This document shows positions 17,370 through 25,659 of a stretch of 39,269 nucleotides of DNA, piece by piece. A program made the translations under genes and the position numbers. Source of the DNA: Clostridia bacterium. Lineage in GTDB: Bacteria > Bacillota > Clostridia > Oscillospirales > Acutalibacteraceae. The stretch spans positions 1 to 39,269 of the forward strand of contig JAFSGB010000023.1 in NCBI GenBank assembly GCA_017434895.1, read 5' to 3'. Numbering within the stretch: position 1 is the stretch's first letter; each line of letters begins with the position of its first letter. The notes under the pieces are model-generated. The model was not told the DNA's origin. It saw nothing but the letters and a program-made list of their open reading frames with translations, and made no database searches.

Positions 17370-18917
17370 ATGGAAATTATTGCATTTGTATTTTATTTCG
17401 TTGCTATGCTTAGTATCGGCTTGTTTTTCTTTTTAAAAGCCAAATCAACAAGTAATAGCGAAAAAGAGTATTTTTTAGGCAATCGTTCAATGGGACCTTG
17501 GGTAACAGCAATGAGCGCCCAAGCTTCCGATATGTCAGGTTGGCTATTGATGGGATTCCCCGGAAGTATTTTAGCATTCGGCATGGGAAAGGTCTGGATT
17601 GGTATTGGTTTAGGTCTTGGAACAGCGCTTAACTGGATAATCGTTGCAAAGCGTTTGCGCAGATTTTCCCGTGCGGCAAACGACGCTATCACTTTACCTC
17701 AGTACTTAACAAACCGCTTTGCTTCACAAAGTCCTGTACTTAAAATTGTTTGCGCTGTGATTTTCTTAATCAGCTTTACTGTTTATGTTTCCTCTGCTTA
17801 TGTTGCAGGTAAGAATGTTATGTGTGCAATTATTCCTGTATTGCAGGGCAGAGAAATGCTTGCAATGGCAATTTTTGCAGTTATAATTTTGATTTACACA
17901 TTCCTTGGTGGCTACAGAGCTGTTTGTTGGACTGACTTTTTCCAAGGACTTTTAATGCTTGTGGCACTCCTTGCTGTGCCGATTATTATGTCTATTGGTA
18001 ATTTTGATGCATCTTATGCTCAAGCTTTCAAAGAGGGCGTTGCTCCTTTCGGTACTAATCCGTTTGCCGCTGATTGGCGAGAAATTGTGACCGGTCTTTC
18101 TTGGGGACTTGGCTACTTTGGAATGCCACATATAATTGTTCGTTTTATGGCTATTCAAAAGCCCTCAATGATTAAGAAATCTGCTTTGGTTGCTATTATT
18201 TGGGTAATTATTACCTTAAGCGCGGCAATTGCTATTGCGATTTTAGGAAGAACTTTCCTATTGTCTAATGGTGACTCTTTGGCTGCTACGCTTATTCCTG
18301 AAAACGCTCAAAACATATTTATAACAGTTGTTCAGGATATGTTCCCTGGATTAATTGCTGGACTCTTACTTGCTGCAATCGTCGCTGCTGCAATGTCTAC
18401 TGCTGATTCTCAGCTTCTTGTTGCTTCATCTTCTTTTACAAGCGACATATATAAGCCGCTCCTCAGAAAAGAAAAGGCAACCGAAAAAGAGGTTTTATGG
18501 GTAGGAAGAATTGTGGTTTTAATTCTATCCGCTGTGGCTTTCTTAATCGCGGCTTCTGGAATCAGTAATTCAAACAGTTGGGCAAATAGTATTATGAGCA
18601 TGGTTGAGAATGCTTGGGGACTTTTTGGTGCTTCGTTTGGACCGGTTGTAATTCTTTCGTTATTCTGGAAGAGATTTAACTATGCCGGTGCGTGCGCAGG
18701 TATTATTGCTGGTGCTGTTGTCGACATTTCTTGGTTACTATTGTTTACTAATACAATTATGCCCGCTGTTATTAGCAATACAGGCATCTACGAGATACTT
18801 CCCGGATTTTTCGTTAATACCGTTGTCGCTATCATTGTATCGTTAATCACTAAAGCTCCATCTAAGGAAGTTGAAGCTATTTACATAAGCGCGACTAATA
18901 ATTCAATTGATGACTAA
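17370..18917 (+). CDS. putP: Sodium:solute symporter, PutP-like (Na+/proline)
   Basis: This 515-residue protein of the sodium:solute symporter family has about 13 hydrophobic helices. Sequence marks of the PutP branch include the early FLGNRSMGPWVTAMSAQASDMSGW region (written as a region at about 38-60), the FLGGYRAVCWTDFFQG segment and the AAAMSTADSQLLVASSSF helix that contributes to the second sodium site. It imports a small solute with sodium, most likely proline. The ATG at 17370 has AAGGAG nine bases upstream; the preceding TTG codon is a less likely start. Only 21 bases separate it from the PqqD-like gene, and a strong terminator follows, so it closes the operon. Confidence 0.92.
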   Translation: MEIIAFVFYFVAMLSIGLFFFLKAKSTSNSEKEYFLGNRSMGPWVTAMSAQASDMSGWLLMGFPGSILAFGMGKVWIGIGLGLGTALNWIIVAKRLRRFSRAANDAITLPQYLTNRFASQSPVLKIVCAVIFLISFTVYVSSAYVAGKNVMCAIIPVLQGREMLAMAIFAVIILIYTFLGGYRAVCWTDFFQGLLMLVALLAVPIIMSIGNFDASYAQAFKEGVAPFGTNPFAADWREIVTGLSWGLGYFGMPHIIVRFMAIQKPSMIKKSALVAIIWVIITLSAAIAIAILGRTFLLSNGDSLAATLIPENAQNIFITVVQDMFPGLIAGLLLAAIVAAAMSTADSQLLVASSSFTSDIYKPLLRKEKATEKEVLWVGRIVVLILSAVAFLIAASGISNSNSWANSIMSMVENAWGLFGASFGPVVILSLFWKRFNYAGACAGIIAGAVVDISWLLLFTNTIMPAVISNTGIYEILPGFFVNTVVAIIVSLITKAPSKEVEAIYISATNNSIDD

Positions 18918-18926
18918 TAAATATGT

Positions 18927-18960
18927 AAATCACCTAACCGATTGGTTAGGTGATTTTTTT
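18927..18960 (+). terminator. Strong terminator after putP
   Basis: A 13-bp perfect stem AAATCACCTAACC (18927-18939) / GGTTAGGTGATTT (18944-18956) has a 4-base loop and a T run. The convergent DUF378 gene ends within its last bases (stop at 18959-18961). Confidence 0.93.
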
Positions 18961-19162
18961 AGTCTTCCGCAATGCCGTTATTTCTGAAAAGTAGTGAAAT
19001 GCACCATACACCTGCAAGGGCAATAACTGTGTAAACTATTCGGCTTATAATTGCGGTGGGGCCACCAAATGCCCATGCCACAAGGTCAAATTCAAATAAA
19101 CCTACAAGACCCCAGTTAAGGCAACCAATAATGGCTAGGATTAAACAAATTTTGTCAAACAT
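18959..19162 (-). CDS. DUF378 small membrane protein
   Basis: This 67-residue protein has two hydrophobic segments (about 5-22 and 38-60) and the DUF378 pattern C-x-NWGLVGLF near residue 14. In this family (Bacillus YuzA is a member) the function is unknown. Position in the cytoplasmic membrane is likely. AAAGGAG lies at good spacing before the ATG, and a TATAAT box is present on the minus strand at 19191-19196, although its -35 region is poor. It stands alone between convergent putP and the terminator of dapB. Confidence 0.88.
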   Translation of the reverse strand: MFDKICLILAIIGCLNWGLVGLFEFDLVAWAFGGPTAIISRIVYTVIALAGVWCISLLFRNNGIAED

Positions 19163-19223
19163 AATCTCACTCCTTTGAGTTTAGGATACGATTATATTAT
19201 TAATGAAAAATTTAAAATTATAC

Positions 19224-19253
19224 AAAAAATAGCACCATTTGGTGCTATTTTTT
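19224..19253 (-). terminator. Terminator after dapB
   Basis: Perfect 14-bp arms AAAAAATAGCACCA (19224-19237) / TGGTGCTATTTTTT (19240-19253) with a 2-base loop place six Ts at the end on the minus strand. The outermost base coincides with the dapB stop codon. Confidence 0.9.
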
Positions 19254-20008
19254 CATTCAAAGTTCATTATTGAATTCATATCGTAAAGTCCTGGCTTTTT
19301 GCCACTTAAAAACTTTGCGGCTTTTACAGAACCAACGGCGAAAACTTCTTTTGATTGAGCGGAATGTGAAATAGTAACTGTTTCGTCGTGACCGGCAAAA
19401 ATCACATCGTGTTCACCGACAATTGTGCCACCACGAATTGAATGAATACCAATTTCGTTTTTGCCGCGTTTTTGGCGTTTTGAGTGGCGATCATATTCAT
19501 ATACTTTTTCACCATTAAAACAGCTATTAACGGCATTTGCAAGCATAATAGCAGTACCCGATGGCGCATCAATCTTTAAATTATGATGTTTTTCAATAAT
19601 TTCAACATCAAAATCGTCTCCTAAAATACCAGCAGCCTTTTTTGCGAGACTGCAAATAAGGTTAACACCTAACGACATATTAAAGGTAAAGAAAATTGGG
19701 ATTGATTTAGATGCTTTTTTAATTTTTTCAATTTGAGCATCACTGTAACCGGTAGTAGCCAAAACAACGGCCGTATTATTTGCCATTGCATATTTCAAAA
19801 TACCATCAAGTAAAATTGGGTGAGAAAAGTCAATTATAATATCAGCTGAAACATTAAGCTTGGAAAAATCATTGTATATCGGAAATCGCTGACCGCTATT
19901 TAATTTATCAATACCGGCAACAATTTGAATATCACTGTCTTTTTCGCAGGTTTCTGCCACAAAACTGCCCATTTTACCGGCGGCTCCGCAAAGAATTACC
20001 TTAATCAT
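19253..20008 (-). CDS. dapB: 4-hydroxy-tetrahydrodipicolinate reductase
   Basis: This 251-residue enzyme reduces the DapA product with NAD(P)H in the DAP/lysine pathway. It has the N-terminal dinucleotide loop GAAGKMGS (about 8-15) and the substrate signature EKHHNLKIDAPSGTA, containing the catalytic His pair, Lys and the P-S-G-T loop. Length is normal for the family. It lies 21 bases downstream of dapA and ends at a terminator, making it the last gene of the asd-dapA-dapB unit. The rest of the pathway is not in the window. Confidence 0.96.
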   Translation of the reverse strand: MIKVILCGAAGKMGSFVAETCEKDSDIQIVAGIDKLNSGQRFPIYNDFSKLNVSADIIIDFSHPILLDGILKYAMANNTAVVLATTGYSDAQIEKIKKASKSIPIFFTFNMSLGVNLICSLAKKAAGILGDDFDVEIIEKHHNLKIDAPSGTAIMLANAVNSCFNGEKVYEYDRHSKRQKRGKNEIGIHSIRGGTIVGEHDVIFAGHDETVTISHSAQSKEVFAVGSVKAAKFLSGKKPGLYDMNSIMNFE

Positions 20009-20029
20009 TTTTTCACTTCCTTAATAGCT

Positions 20030-20920
20030 TTAAAATTTAATACCGCATTCAAGCATTTTTTCCTTTAAAATTTCAATTTTATCCTCGCTCATTTCATAAA
20101 GAGGGAGCCTGAAGGAACCTACCTCCATACCCGCAATATTCATAGCGGTTTTAATGGGAACAGGGTTTACATCGCTAAATAATGCTTTAATTAGTCCTGT
20201 ATACTTAATTTGAGCGTTGGCGGCGGCTAGTGTATTGCCGTCTAAAAAATACTTACATAAATTTTGTGTTTGATTTGGTAAAATATTTGATAGTACTGAA
20301 ATTACTCCAATACCGCCGAGTGACATTATGGGAACAATCTGGTCGTCATTTCCAGAATAAATATCCAAATTGTCTCCGCATAGGTACTTGGTTTCTGCTA
20401 CCGATGAAAGGTCGCCGTTAGCTTCCTTAGTAGCGACAATATTTGGGTGCTTGGAAAGTTCCTTATAGGTTGTGGGCGCAATTGACAAACCAGTACGGGA
20501 GGGGACATTGTATAGAATTATTGGCTTATTCACACGATCTGCAACATAATTGTAATGAGCAACAAGACCTTTTTGAGAGGTTTTGTTGTAGTAAGGTGTC
20601 ACCATTAAAAAAGCATCTGCACCAACACTTTCAGCATCGTTACAAAGCTCCACTGAATAAACGGTATCATTACTGCCGGTGCCGGCGATTATCGGTACAC
20701 GCTTGTTGCAGGCCTTCGCCGCGGTCTCGATAACCTTAAGATGCTCGTCATATCTAAGTGTTGATTTTTCTCCAGTTGTTCCACAAATTACCAAAGCGGC
20801 AATTCCCTCGGTAATTTGCTCGTCAACCAATATTTCAAGTCTTTTGAAATTTACACTTCCGTCATTGTTCATTGGGGTAACAAGTGCCGTTGCAGCACCT
20901 TTGAAAATGGGGGTTTTCAA
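20030..20920 (-). CDS. dapA: 4-hydroxy-tetrahydrodipicolinate synthase
   Basis: This 296-residue TIM-barrel aldolase condenses pyruvate with aspartate semialdehyde. The Schiff-base lysine is in VATKEANGD, the proton-relay tyrosine is in ILYNVPSRTG and the carboxylate-binding GTTGE loop is present. I place the start at a TTG at 20920 (KTPIFKGAATALVTP follows) because AGGAGT ends seven bases upstream. The longer frame's GTG at 20929 overlaps that Shine-Dalgarno. The gene is 61 bases after asd, with a hairpin in between. Confidence 0.95.
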   Translation of the reverse strand: MKTPIFKGAATALVTPMNNDGSVNFKRLEILVDEQITEGIAALVICGTTGEKSTLRYDEHLKVIETAAKACNKRVPIIAGTGSNDTVYSVELCNDAESVGADAFLMVTPYYNKTSQKGLVAHYNYVADRVNKPIILYNVPSRTGLSIAPTTYKELSKHPNIVATKEANGDLSSVAETKYLCGDNLDIYSGNDDQIVPIMSLGGIGVISVLSNILPNQTQNLCKYFLDGNTLAAANAQIKYTGLIKALFSDVNPVPIKTAMNIAGMEVGSFRLPLYEMSEDKIEILKEKMLECGIKF

Positions 20921-20946
20921 AACAATCACTCCTAAGGTTATATTAA

Positions 20947-20973
20947 AGCGGCAGAAATTTGATTTCCGCCGCT
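20947..20973 (-). terminator. Hairpin between asd and dapA, possible attenuator or processing site
   Basis: A 12-bp stem with one G-U wobble has arms 20947-20958 and 20962-20973 and a 3-base loop. On the minus strand it is followed by TTTAATAT, a poor T run. It likely lowers rather than abolishes dapA transcription, or marks a cleavage point. Confidence 0.55.
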
Positions 20974-20981
20974 AGGGTTAA

Positions 20982-22064
20982 TTAGTCCATATATCCCTTG
21001 GCACAGAGCAGTTCGGCCAATAGAACAGCACCGCCGGCGGCACCTCTTAATGTATTATGTGACACACAAACAAATTTATAATCATACTGACTGTCCTCAC
21101 GAAGTCTGCCCACAGATACAGCCATACCGTTTTCTAAGGTGCGGCAAAGCTTGGTTTGGGGCATATCATCCTCAGAGAAGTAATTAAGGAACTGCTTTGG
21201 AGCGTGCGGTAATTCCAATGTTTGAGGCTCACCGGAGAAGTTTTTCCAAACATCTAAAATCTCATCTTTAGCGGGCTTATTCTTAAAGGTAACATAAACT
21301 GCGGCAAGGTGACCGTCAGAAACCGGAACACGAATACATTGCGCTGTAAATTTAGGAGAATCTGAAAGCTTGATTTCGCCGTCCTCAACTGTGCCCCAAA
21401 TCTTTAGGGGTTCTTTCTCGCTTTTTTCCTCTTCACCGCCGATATAGGGAATTACATTGTCAATAATTTCGGGCCAACGGTCAAAGGTTTTACCTGCGCC
21501 GGAAATAGCTTGATATGTGCAAACAAGCACCTTATCAATTCCAAACTTTTCGTCAAGGGGATAAAGAGCAGGAACATAAGACTGAAGCGAGCAGTTAGAT
21601 TTAACTGCGATAAAGCCTTTTTTGGTTCCGAGACGCTTTCTTTGAGACTCAATAACATCGAGATGCTGTGGGTTAATCTCAGGGATAATCATAGGAACAT
21701 CGGCAGTAAATCTATGAGCGGAGTTGTTTGAAACAACGGGGCACTCTTTTTTAGCATACTTTTCCTCAAGGGCTTTAATTTCATCCTTTTTCATATTAAC
21801 AGCACAGAAAACAAAATCAACCTTGGAAACGATTTTGTCAATATCCTTTTCTGCATCATATATAATCATATCTTTAAGGTTAGCGGGAATATCCTCGGTC
21901 ATAGCCCAACGACCATTAACAGCTTCACCCAGTGTTTTGCCGGCGGAGGAAGCGCTCGCAGCTAAAGCCGTAACATTAAACCAAGGGTGGTTTGCAAGAA
22001 GCAAAGAAAACCTTTGACCAACCATACCCGTGGCACCGATAATACCAACATTAAATTTTTTCAT
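20982..22064 (-). CDS. asd: Aspartate-semialdehyde dehydrogenase
   Basis: This 360-residue enzyme reduces aspartyl phosphate to aspartate semialdehyde for DAP, lysine, threonine and methionine. It has an N-terminal GATGMVGQRF dinucleotide loop (about 10-19), the catalytic Cys158 in VKSNCSLQSY, and a later SGAGKTFD/CTYQAISG substrate region. The pattern and length resemble the archaeal/fungal-type Asd branch rather than the E. coli type. AAGGGATGA precedes the ATG. It is the promoter-proximal gene of the DAP unit and diverges from queA. Confidence 0.95.
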   Translation of the reverse strand: MKKFNVGIIGATGMVGQRFSLLLANHPWFNVTALAASASSAGKTLGEAVNGRWAMTEDIPANLKDMIIYDAEKDIDKIVSKVDFVFCAVNMKKDEIKALEEKYAKKECPVVSNNSAHRFTADVPMIIPEINPQHLDVIESQRKRLGTKKGFIAVKSNCSLQSYVPALYPLDEKFGIDKVLVCTYQAISGAGKTFDRWPEIIDNVIPYIGGEEEKSEKEPLKIWGTVEDGEIKLSDSPKFTAQCIRVPVSDGHLAAVYVTFKNKPAKDEILDVWKNFSGEPQTLELPHAPKQFLNYFSEDDMPQTKLCRTLENGMAVSVGRLREDSQYDYKFVCVSHNTLRGAAGGAVLLAELLCAKGYMD

Positions 22065-22091
22065 TCTTAATCATCCCTTCGGAAATTGTAC

Positions 22092-22119
22092 TTGATTTTT
22101 CAAACAAGTTAAATATAAT
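22092..22119 (+). promoter_or_regulatory. Promoter of queA
   Basis: TTGATT (22092-22097), 16-base spacer, TATAAT (22114-22119). The predicted start near 22126 lies inside the opposing asd promoter's -10 box. Confidence 0.68.
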
Positions 22120-22124
22120 ATATT

Positions 22125-22153
22125 ATGATACCATTTGATATATATTTTGTCAA
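22125..22153 (-). promoter_or_regulatory. Promoter of asd-dapA-dapB
   Basis: On the minus strand TTGACA (22148-22153), 17-base spacer, TATCAT (22125-22130). The start falls near 22118, giving a leader of about 54 bases, too short for a lysine riboswitch. Confidence 0.75.
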
Positions 22154-22203
22154 ATAATTTTATGTATAAAAAACTAATAAAATACCGAAAGATAAAGGTG
22201 CGT

Positions 22204-23226
22204 ATGAAAACAAGTGACTTTTATTATGATTTACCTAAGGAGCTAATTGCACAAGTACCTATTGAAAAGCGGGACAACTCGCGTCTTTTAAAATTAGACC
22301 GAAAAACCGGTGATATACAACATAAAAGCTTTTTTGATATTAAGGAATACTTAAAGGCAGGGGATTGTCTTGTGTTAAACAATACCCGAGTTTTACCTGC
22401 AAGAATTTTCGGTGTCAGAACTGATACAGGCTCGGTTGTGGAATTTTTACTTTTAAAGCAAAAGGATATTGATATTTGGGAGTGTCTTGCCGGTCCAGGT
22501 AAAAAGGCTAAAATCGGTAAAATTTTTAAATTTTCCGAAAAGTTTTTTTGTGAGGTTATAGATATAACCGAAGAAGGCAACCGTATAGTAAAATTCACCT
22601 ATGAGGGCGAATTTTTTACAGCGCTTAGCGAAATTGGTCAGATGCCTTTGCCACCTTACATTAATGAAAAATTAAAGGATAATGAACGCTACCAAACGGT
22701 TTATTCTAAGGAGTTAGGCTCCGCCGCCGCACCTACTGCCGGACTTCATTTCACAAACGAGCTTTTAGACGAGCTTATTGGAATGGGCGTAAAAATTGCC
22801 TTCGTAACCCTACACGTAGGACTTGGAACCTTTAGACCCGTTAAGGTTGACGATCTTACAAAACACAAAATGCACACTGAGGAATATTTTGTAACTAAAG
22901 AGACAGCCGATGTGATAAATAAAACTAAACAGGAGGGCGGCAGGGTAATTTGTGTTGGCACTACCGCTTGCAGAACACTTGAAAGTGTTGAAAAGAAATA
23001 CGGAAAAATTATAGAATGCTCGGGAAATACTGATATTTTCATCTACCCTGGCTTTAAGTTTACGGTAATGGATGGTCTTATTACAAACTTTCATTTACCC
23101 GAAAGCACCCTTATGATGCTTGTTTCTGCCTTTGCCGGTTACGACAATGTTATGAATGCCTATAAAATTGCCGTTGAGGAAAAATACCGTTTTTTCAGTT
23201 TTGGCGATGCGATGCTCATCCTTTAA
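22204..23226 (+). CDS. queA: tRNA S-adenosylmethionine ribosyltransferase-isomerase
   Basis: This 340-residue enzyme transfers and isomerises the ribosyl part of SAM onto 7-aminomethyl-7-deazaguanine in tRNA, giving epoxyqueuosine. Family marks are the N-terminal [31 protein letters not shown] (about 60-71), [10 protein letters not shown] and the C-terminal [11 protein letters not shown]. The ATG at 22204 has AAAGGTG just upstream. The longer frame from 22135 begins next to the predicted -10 box and lacks family similarity. No other queuosine gene is in the window. Confidence 0.95.
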   Translation: MKTSDFYYDLPKELIAQVPIEKRDNSRLLKLDRKTGDIQHKSFFDIKEYLKAGDCLVLNNTRVLPARIFGVRTDTGSVVEFLLLKQKDIDIWECLAGPGKKAKIGKIFKFSEKFFCEVIDITEEGNRIVKFTYEGEFFTALSEIGQMPLPPYINEKLKDNERYQTVYSKELGSAAAPTAGLHFTNELLDELIGMGVKIAFVTLHVGLGTFRPVKVDDLTKHKMHTEEYFVTKETADVINKTKQEGGRVICVGTTACRTLESVEKKYGKIIECSGNTDIFIYPGFKFTVMDGLITNFHLPESTLMMLVSAFAGYDNVMNAYKIAVEEKYRFFSFGDAMLIL

Positions 23227-23335
23227 AGGAAGAGCAAGTAAGAGGTAAGACGTCGGCTTCGCCGACGAATTTATAAATTTCCTTTTCAAATATCCCCATA
23301 AACTTCGATGATGAGATGCTTATTATTTAAGTTTT
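23227..23335 (+). repeat. Small palindromic insertion-like element after queA with a degenerate copy of the queA 3' end
   Basis: Just after the queA stop lies CGTCGGC-TTC-GCCGACG (23251-23267), a 7-bp GC-rich hairpin in A+T-rich flanks, preceded by purine-rich quasi-repeats (aagagcaagtaagaggtaag). About 40 bases later, 23304-23330 can be read as FDDEMLII-stop, resembling the end of queA (FGDAMLIL-stop). This looks like a short repeat element inserted at the gene end with a leftover or recombined 3' copy. The hairpin lacks a T run, so it is not a classical terminator. Confidence 0.5.
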
Positions 23336-23337
23336 TG

Positions 23338-23366
23338 TTGAAAAAATTTACCAAATGATGTATAAT
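23338..23366 (+). promoter_or_regulatory. Promoter of the degV-like gene
   Basis: TTGAAA (23338-23343), 17-base spacer, TATAAT (23361-23366), 31 bases before the start codon. Confidence 0.75.
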
Positions 23367-23396
23367 ATTTGTGATAACAATTTAGGAGATTAATTT

Positions 23397-24263
23397 ATGA
23401 ATAATTTTGTTATAATTACAGATTCGGGTTGTGATTTAAGCCCTTTGGTTTTAAATGAATGGGGTGTTGAATATATTGACCTCACATTCCGTTTCGAGGG
23501 TGAGGATAAGGAATATTCAAATAATGAAATGGGAAGTACGTCATTCTATAATAGAATGAAAAACGGTGAAACCGCAAAAACCGCAGCTATCAATCCTGAT
23601 AAGTTTACCGAAGCTTTCGAAAATATATTGAACAGTGGTAAGGATATTTTGTATCTTGGCTTTTCATCGGGTCTTAGTACTACATATAATTCCTCACTTA
23701 TTGCAACCGAGGAATTGTTAGAAAAATATCCCGAGCAGAAAATCATTTGTGTTGATACTCTTGCCGCGTCTGCCGGTCAGGGTCTTCTTGTATATTTTGC
23801 AGTTGAAAAGAAAAATAGCGGAGCTAATATTGAGGATGTTGCAAAATATATTGATAGCATTAAGCTTTCTCTTTGCCATTGGTTTACAGTTGATGATTTA
23901 GTTTACCTTAAAAGAGGTGGCAGAATAAGTCCTGCAGTTGCATTTGTAGGCGCTGTTTTAGGAATTAAGCCGGTACTTCATGTTGATAATGATGGTAAGC
24001 TTATAAGCGTTTCCAAAGCCCGTGGCAGAAAGGCTTCGCTTTCTGCTTTGATAGAAAAATATGAGCAATTGGCCGATGAAAATGCTGAAAAGCTTGCTTT
24101 TATATCTCATGCCGACTGCGACGAGGATGCTGAATTTGTAAAAGACCAATTGTTAAAGAAATTTGGAACTCATACTAAAATAATCACAAATGTAGGCCCT
24201 GTTATTGGCGCACATTCCGGTCCAGGAACATTAGCGCTTTTCTTTATAGGAAAGGAAAGATGA
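23397..24263 (+). CDS. DegV family fatty-acid-binding protein
   Basis: This 288-residue two-domain protein begins with VIITDSGCDL, the conserved D-S/T-x-x-D-L start of the family, and has the FSSGLSTTYNS loop (about 97-107) and a C-terminal GPVIGAHSGPGTLALFF region. Relatives (FakB/DegV) bind fatty acids and hand them to the FakA kinase for phospholipid synthesis. No fakA is present here, so the role as fatty-acid carrier is by family only. TTAGGAGA precedes the ATG. The next gene, a phospholipid synthase, starts 8 bases after this stop, a lipid-related pairing. Confidence 0.92.
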   Translation: MNNFVIITDSGCDLSPLVLNEWGVEYIDLTFRFEGEDKEYSNNEMGSTSFYNRMKNGETAKTAAINPDKFTEAFENILNSGKDILYLGFSSGLSTTYNSSLIATEELLEKYPEQKIICVDTLAASAGQGLLVYFAVEKKNSGANIEDVAKYIDSIKLSLCHWFTVDDLVYLKRGGRISPAVAFVGAVLGIKPVLHVDNDGKLISVSKARGRKASLSALIEKYEQLADENAEKLAFISHADCDEDAEFVKDQLLKKFGTHTKIITNVGPVIGAHSGPGTLALFFIGKER

Positions 24264-24271
24264 GGTTTTAA

Positions 24272-24790
24272 ATGCCCATTATTCTAAAAAATCTGCCTAA
24301 CTGTATTACGGTTACGCGAATGCTTGGAACTGTTGCCTTACTGTTTACAAAGCCATTAACCACTTGGTTTTACATAATTTATGCTTTGACCGGTCTTACC
24401 GACGTTTTAGACGGTTTCTTGGCAAGACGGCTTAAAATTACAAACGAGTTCGGTGCCAAGCTTGACAGTGCCGCAGACCTTTTGTTTTATGCGGTAATGT
24501 TAATAATGCTAATGCCTTTTTTAATTAAAAAGCTTCCCATGGCAATTTGGTACTGTGTGGCAGTGGTTGTTCTCTTACGCATCGGTGCATATATTACCGC
24601 TGCAATTAAACTTCGAAAATTTGCGGCTAAGCATTCGCCGATTAACAAAATTACCGGTGCTATGGTGTTTTCAATACCATTTATTTTACTTTTACCTTTT
24701 GCTGTTCCGGTTTGCTTTATAATCTGCTTTGTATCTGGAATCGGCTCACTTACAGAATTTATTGAATATTTAAAAATCACTCAAGATTAA
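24272..24790 (+). CDS. CDP-alcohol phosphatidyltransferase, PgsA-like
   Basis: This 172-residue membrane protein carries the complete family motif D-G-x2-A-R-x8-G-x3-D-x3-D as DVLDGFLARRLKITNEFGAK followed by LDSAAD (about 49-74). It transfers a phosphatidyl group from CDP-diacylglycerol to an alcohol. Glycerol-3-phosphate (phosphatidylglycerophosphate synthase) is the likeliest acceptor by size and sequence, but other alcohols cannot be excluded. Four to six hydrophobic helices are visible. It is probably co-transcribed with the DegV gene, and its last codons form the left arm of the terminator. Confidence 0.88.
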   Translation: MPIILKNLPNCITVTRMLGTVALLFTKPLTTWFYIIYALTGLTDVLDGFLARRLKITNEFGAKLDSAADLLFYAVMLIMLMPFLIKKLPMAIWYCVAVVVLLRIGAYITAAIKLRKFAAKHSPINKITGAMVFSIPFILLLPFAVPVCFIICFVSGIGSLTEFIEYLKITQD

Positions 24791-24808
24791 CTCTTGAGTG
24801 ATTTTTTT
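24772..24808. terminator. Bidirectional terminator between the phosphatidyltransferase and mrp genes
   Basis: A 15-bp stem (24772-24786 with 24792-24806) has a 5-base loop and T runs on both strands. It contains the stop codon of the upstream gene (24788-24790) and lies two bases from the stop of the convergent mrp gene. Confidence 0.93.
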
Positions 24809-24810
24809 AT

Positions 24811-25626
24811 CTACTTTATAATTGCATTTACTGCATCTTTAAGGTAGCTGGTTTCAAAGCGTTCGAACTCACCGTTGTCTACCATTTTGGTAAGGTTTAT
24901 ATCGATTGGCATTTTACCGAGTAGCGGAACACCAAGCTCCTCTGCAACGGTTTCACTGCCACCTCCGAAAATATTAAAGCTCTTGCCACAATCAGGACAA
25001 ACAACATAGCTCATATTTTCAACTATTCCCAAAACGGGGATATCCATCATTTTGGCCATATTGTAAGCTTTTTTAACTATCATTGAAACAAGGTCTTGGG
25101 GAGAGGTTACAATAACTGCGCCATCAAGCGGAATGCTTTGGAAAACTGTTAGGGGAACGTCACCGGTGCCTGGCGGACAGTCAATCAGCAAATAATCAAG
25201 CTCGCCCCAAACAACGTCATGCCAAAACTGTTTAACAGCTCCTGCAATTACGGGGCCACGCCAAATAACAGGGGATTCGTGGTCGGGAAGCATTAGATTA
25301 ATGGACATAATTTTAATTCCGGTTTTGGTAACGGCTGGCAAAATACCAATTTCATTTTGCATAGCTCTTGTATTGATTCCAAAAGTTTTCGGAATAGAGG
25401 GGCCGGTAATGTCGGCATCCAAAATACCAACCTTAAAGCCCTTGAGGGCAAGCTCGATAGCGAGCATGGAGGTAACCATTGATTTACCAACACCGCCTTT
25501 ACCGCTTACAACACCGATAACGTGCTTAATGTTGTTGTATTCGCCTGTAGGCTCGATTAGGCTTTCGGGCTCTTTTCCTTTACAATTTGATGAACAACTA
25601 CTACAGTTGCCTGAACATCCTGACAT
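24811..25626 (-). CDS. mrp: Mrp/NBP35-type iron-sulfur carrier ATPase
   Basis: This 271-residue P-loop ATPase of the ApbC/Mrp/NBP35 group loads iron-sulfur clusters onto target proteins. It has a deviant Walker A SGKGGVGKS at 41-49, an N-terminal Cys cluster (Cys4, 8, 11, 15) and a CPDC pair later that can hold the bridging cluster at a dimer interface. A DCPPGTGD loop is also typical. I start at the ATG at 25626, six bases after AGGTG; the GTG nine bases earlier overlaps that Shine-Dalgarno. It has its own promoter inside the end of the upstream phosphatase gene. Confidence 0.94.
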   Translation of the reverse strand: MSGCSGNCSSCSSNCKGKEPESLIEPTGEYNNIKHVIGVVSGKGGVGKSMVTSMLAIELALKGFKVGILDADITGPSIPKTFGINTRAMQNEIGILPAVTKTGIKIMSINLMLPDHESPVIWRGPVIAGAVKQFWHDVVWGELDYLLIDCPPGTGDVPLTVFQSIPLDGAVIVTSPQDLVSMIVKKAYNMAKMMDIPVLGIVENMSYVVCPDCGKSFNIFGGGSETVAEELGVPLLGKMPIDINLTKMVDNGEFERFETSYLKDAVNAIIK

Positions 25627-25659
25627 ATTTTTCACCTAACTTTAAAAATTCTAAAAAGA

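Noticed and set aside
22065-22130. Lysine riboswitch upstream of asd
   Set aside because: The predicted leader is only about 54 bases and lacks the five-helix layout of the L-box.
23251-23267. Terminator after queA
   Set aside because: The GC-rich hairpin is not followed by a T run on either strand; it fits a repeat element better.
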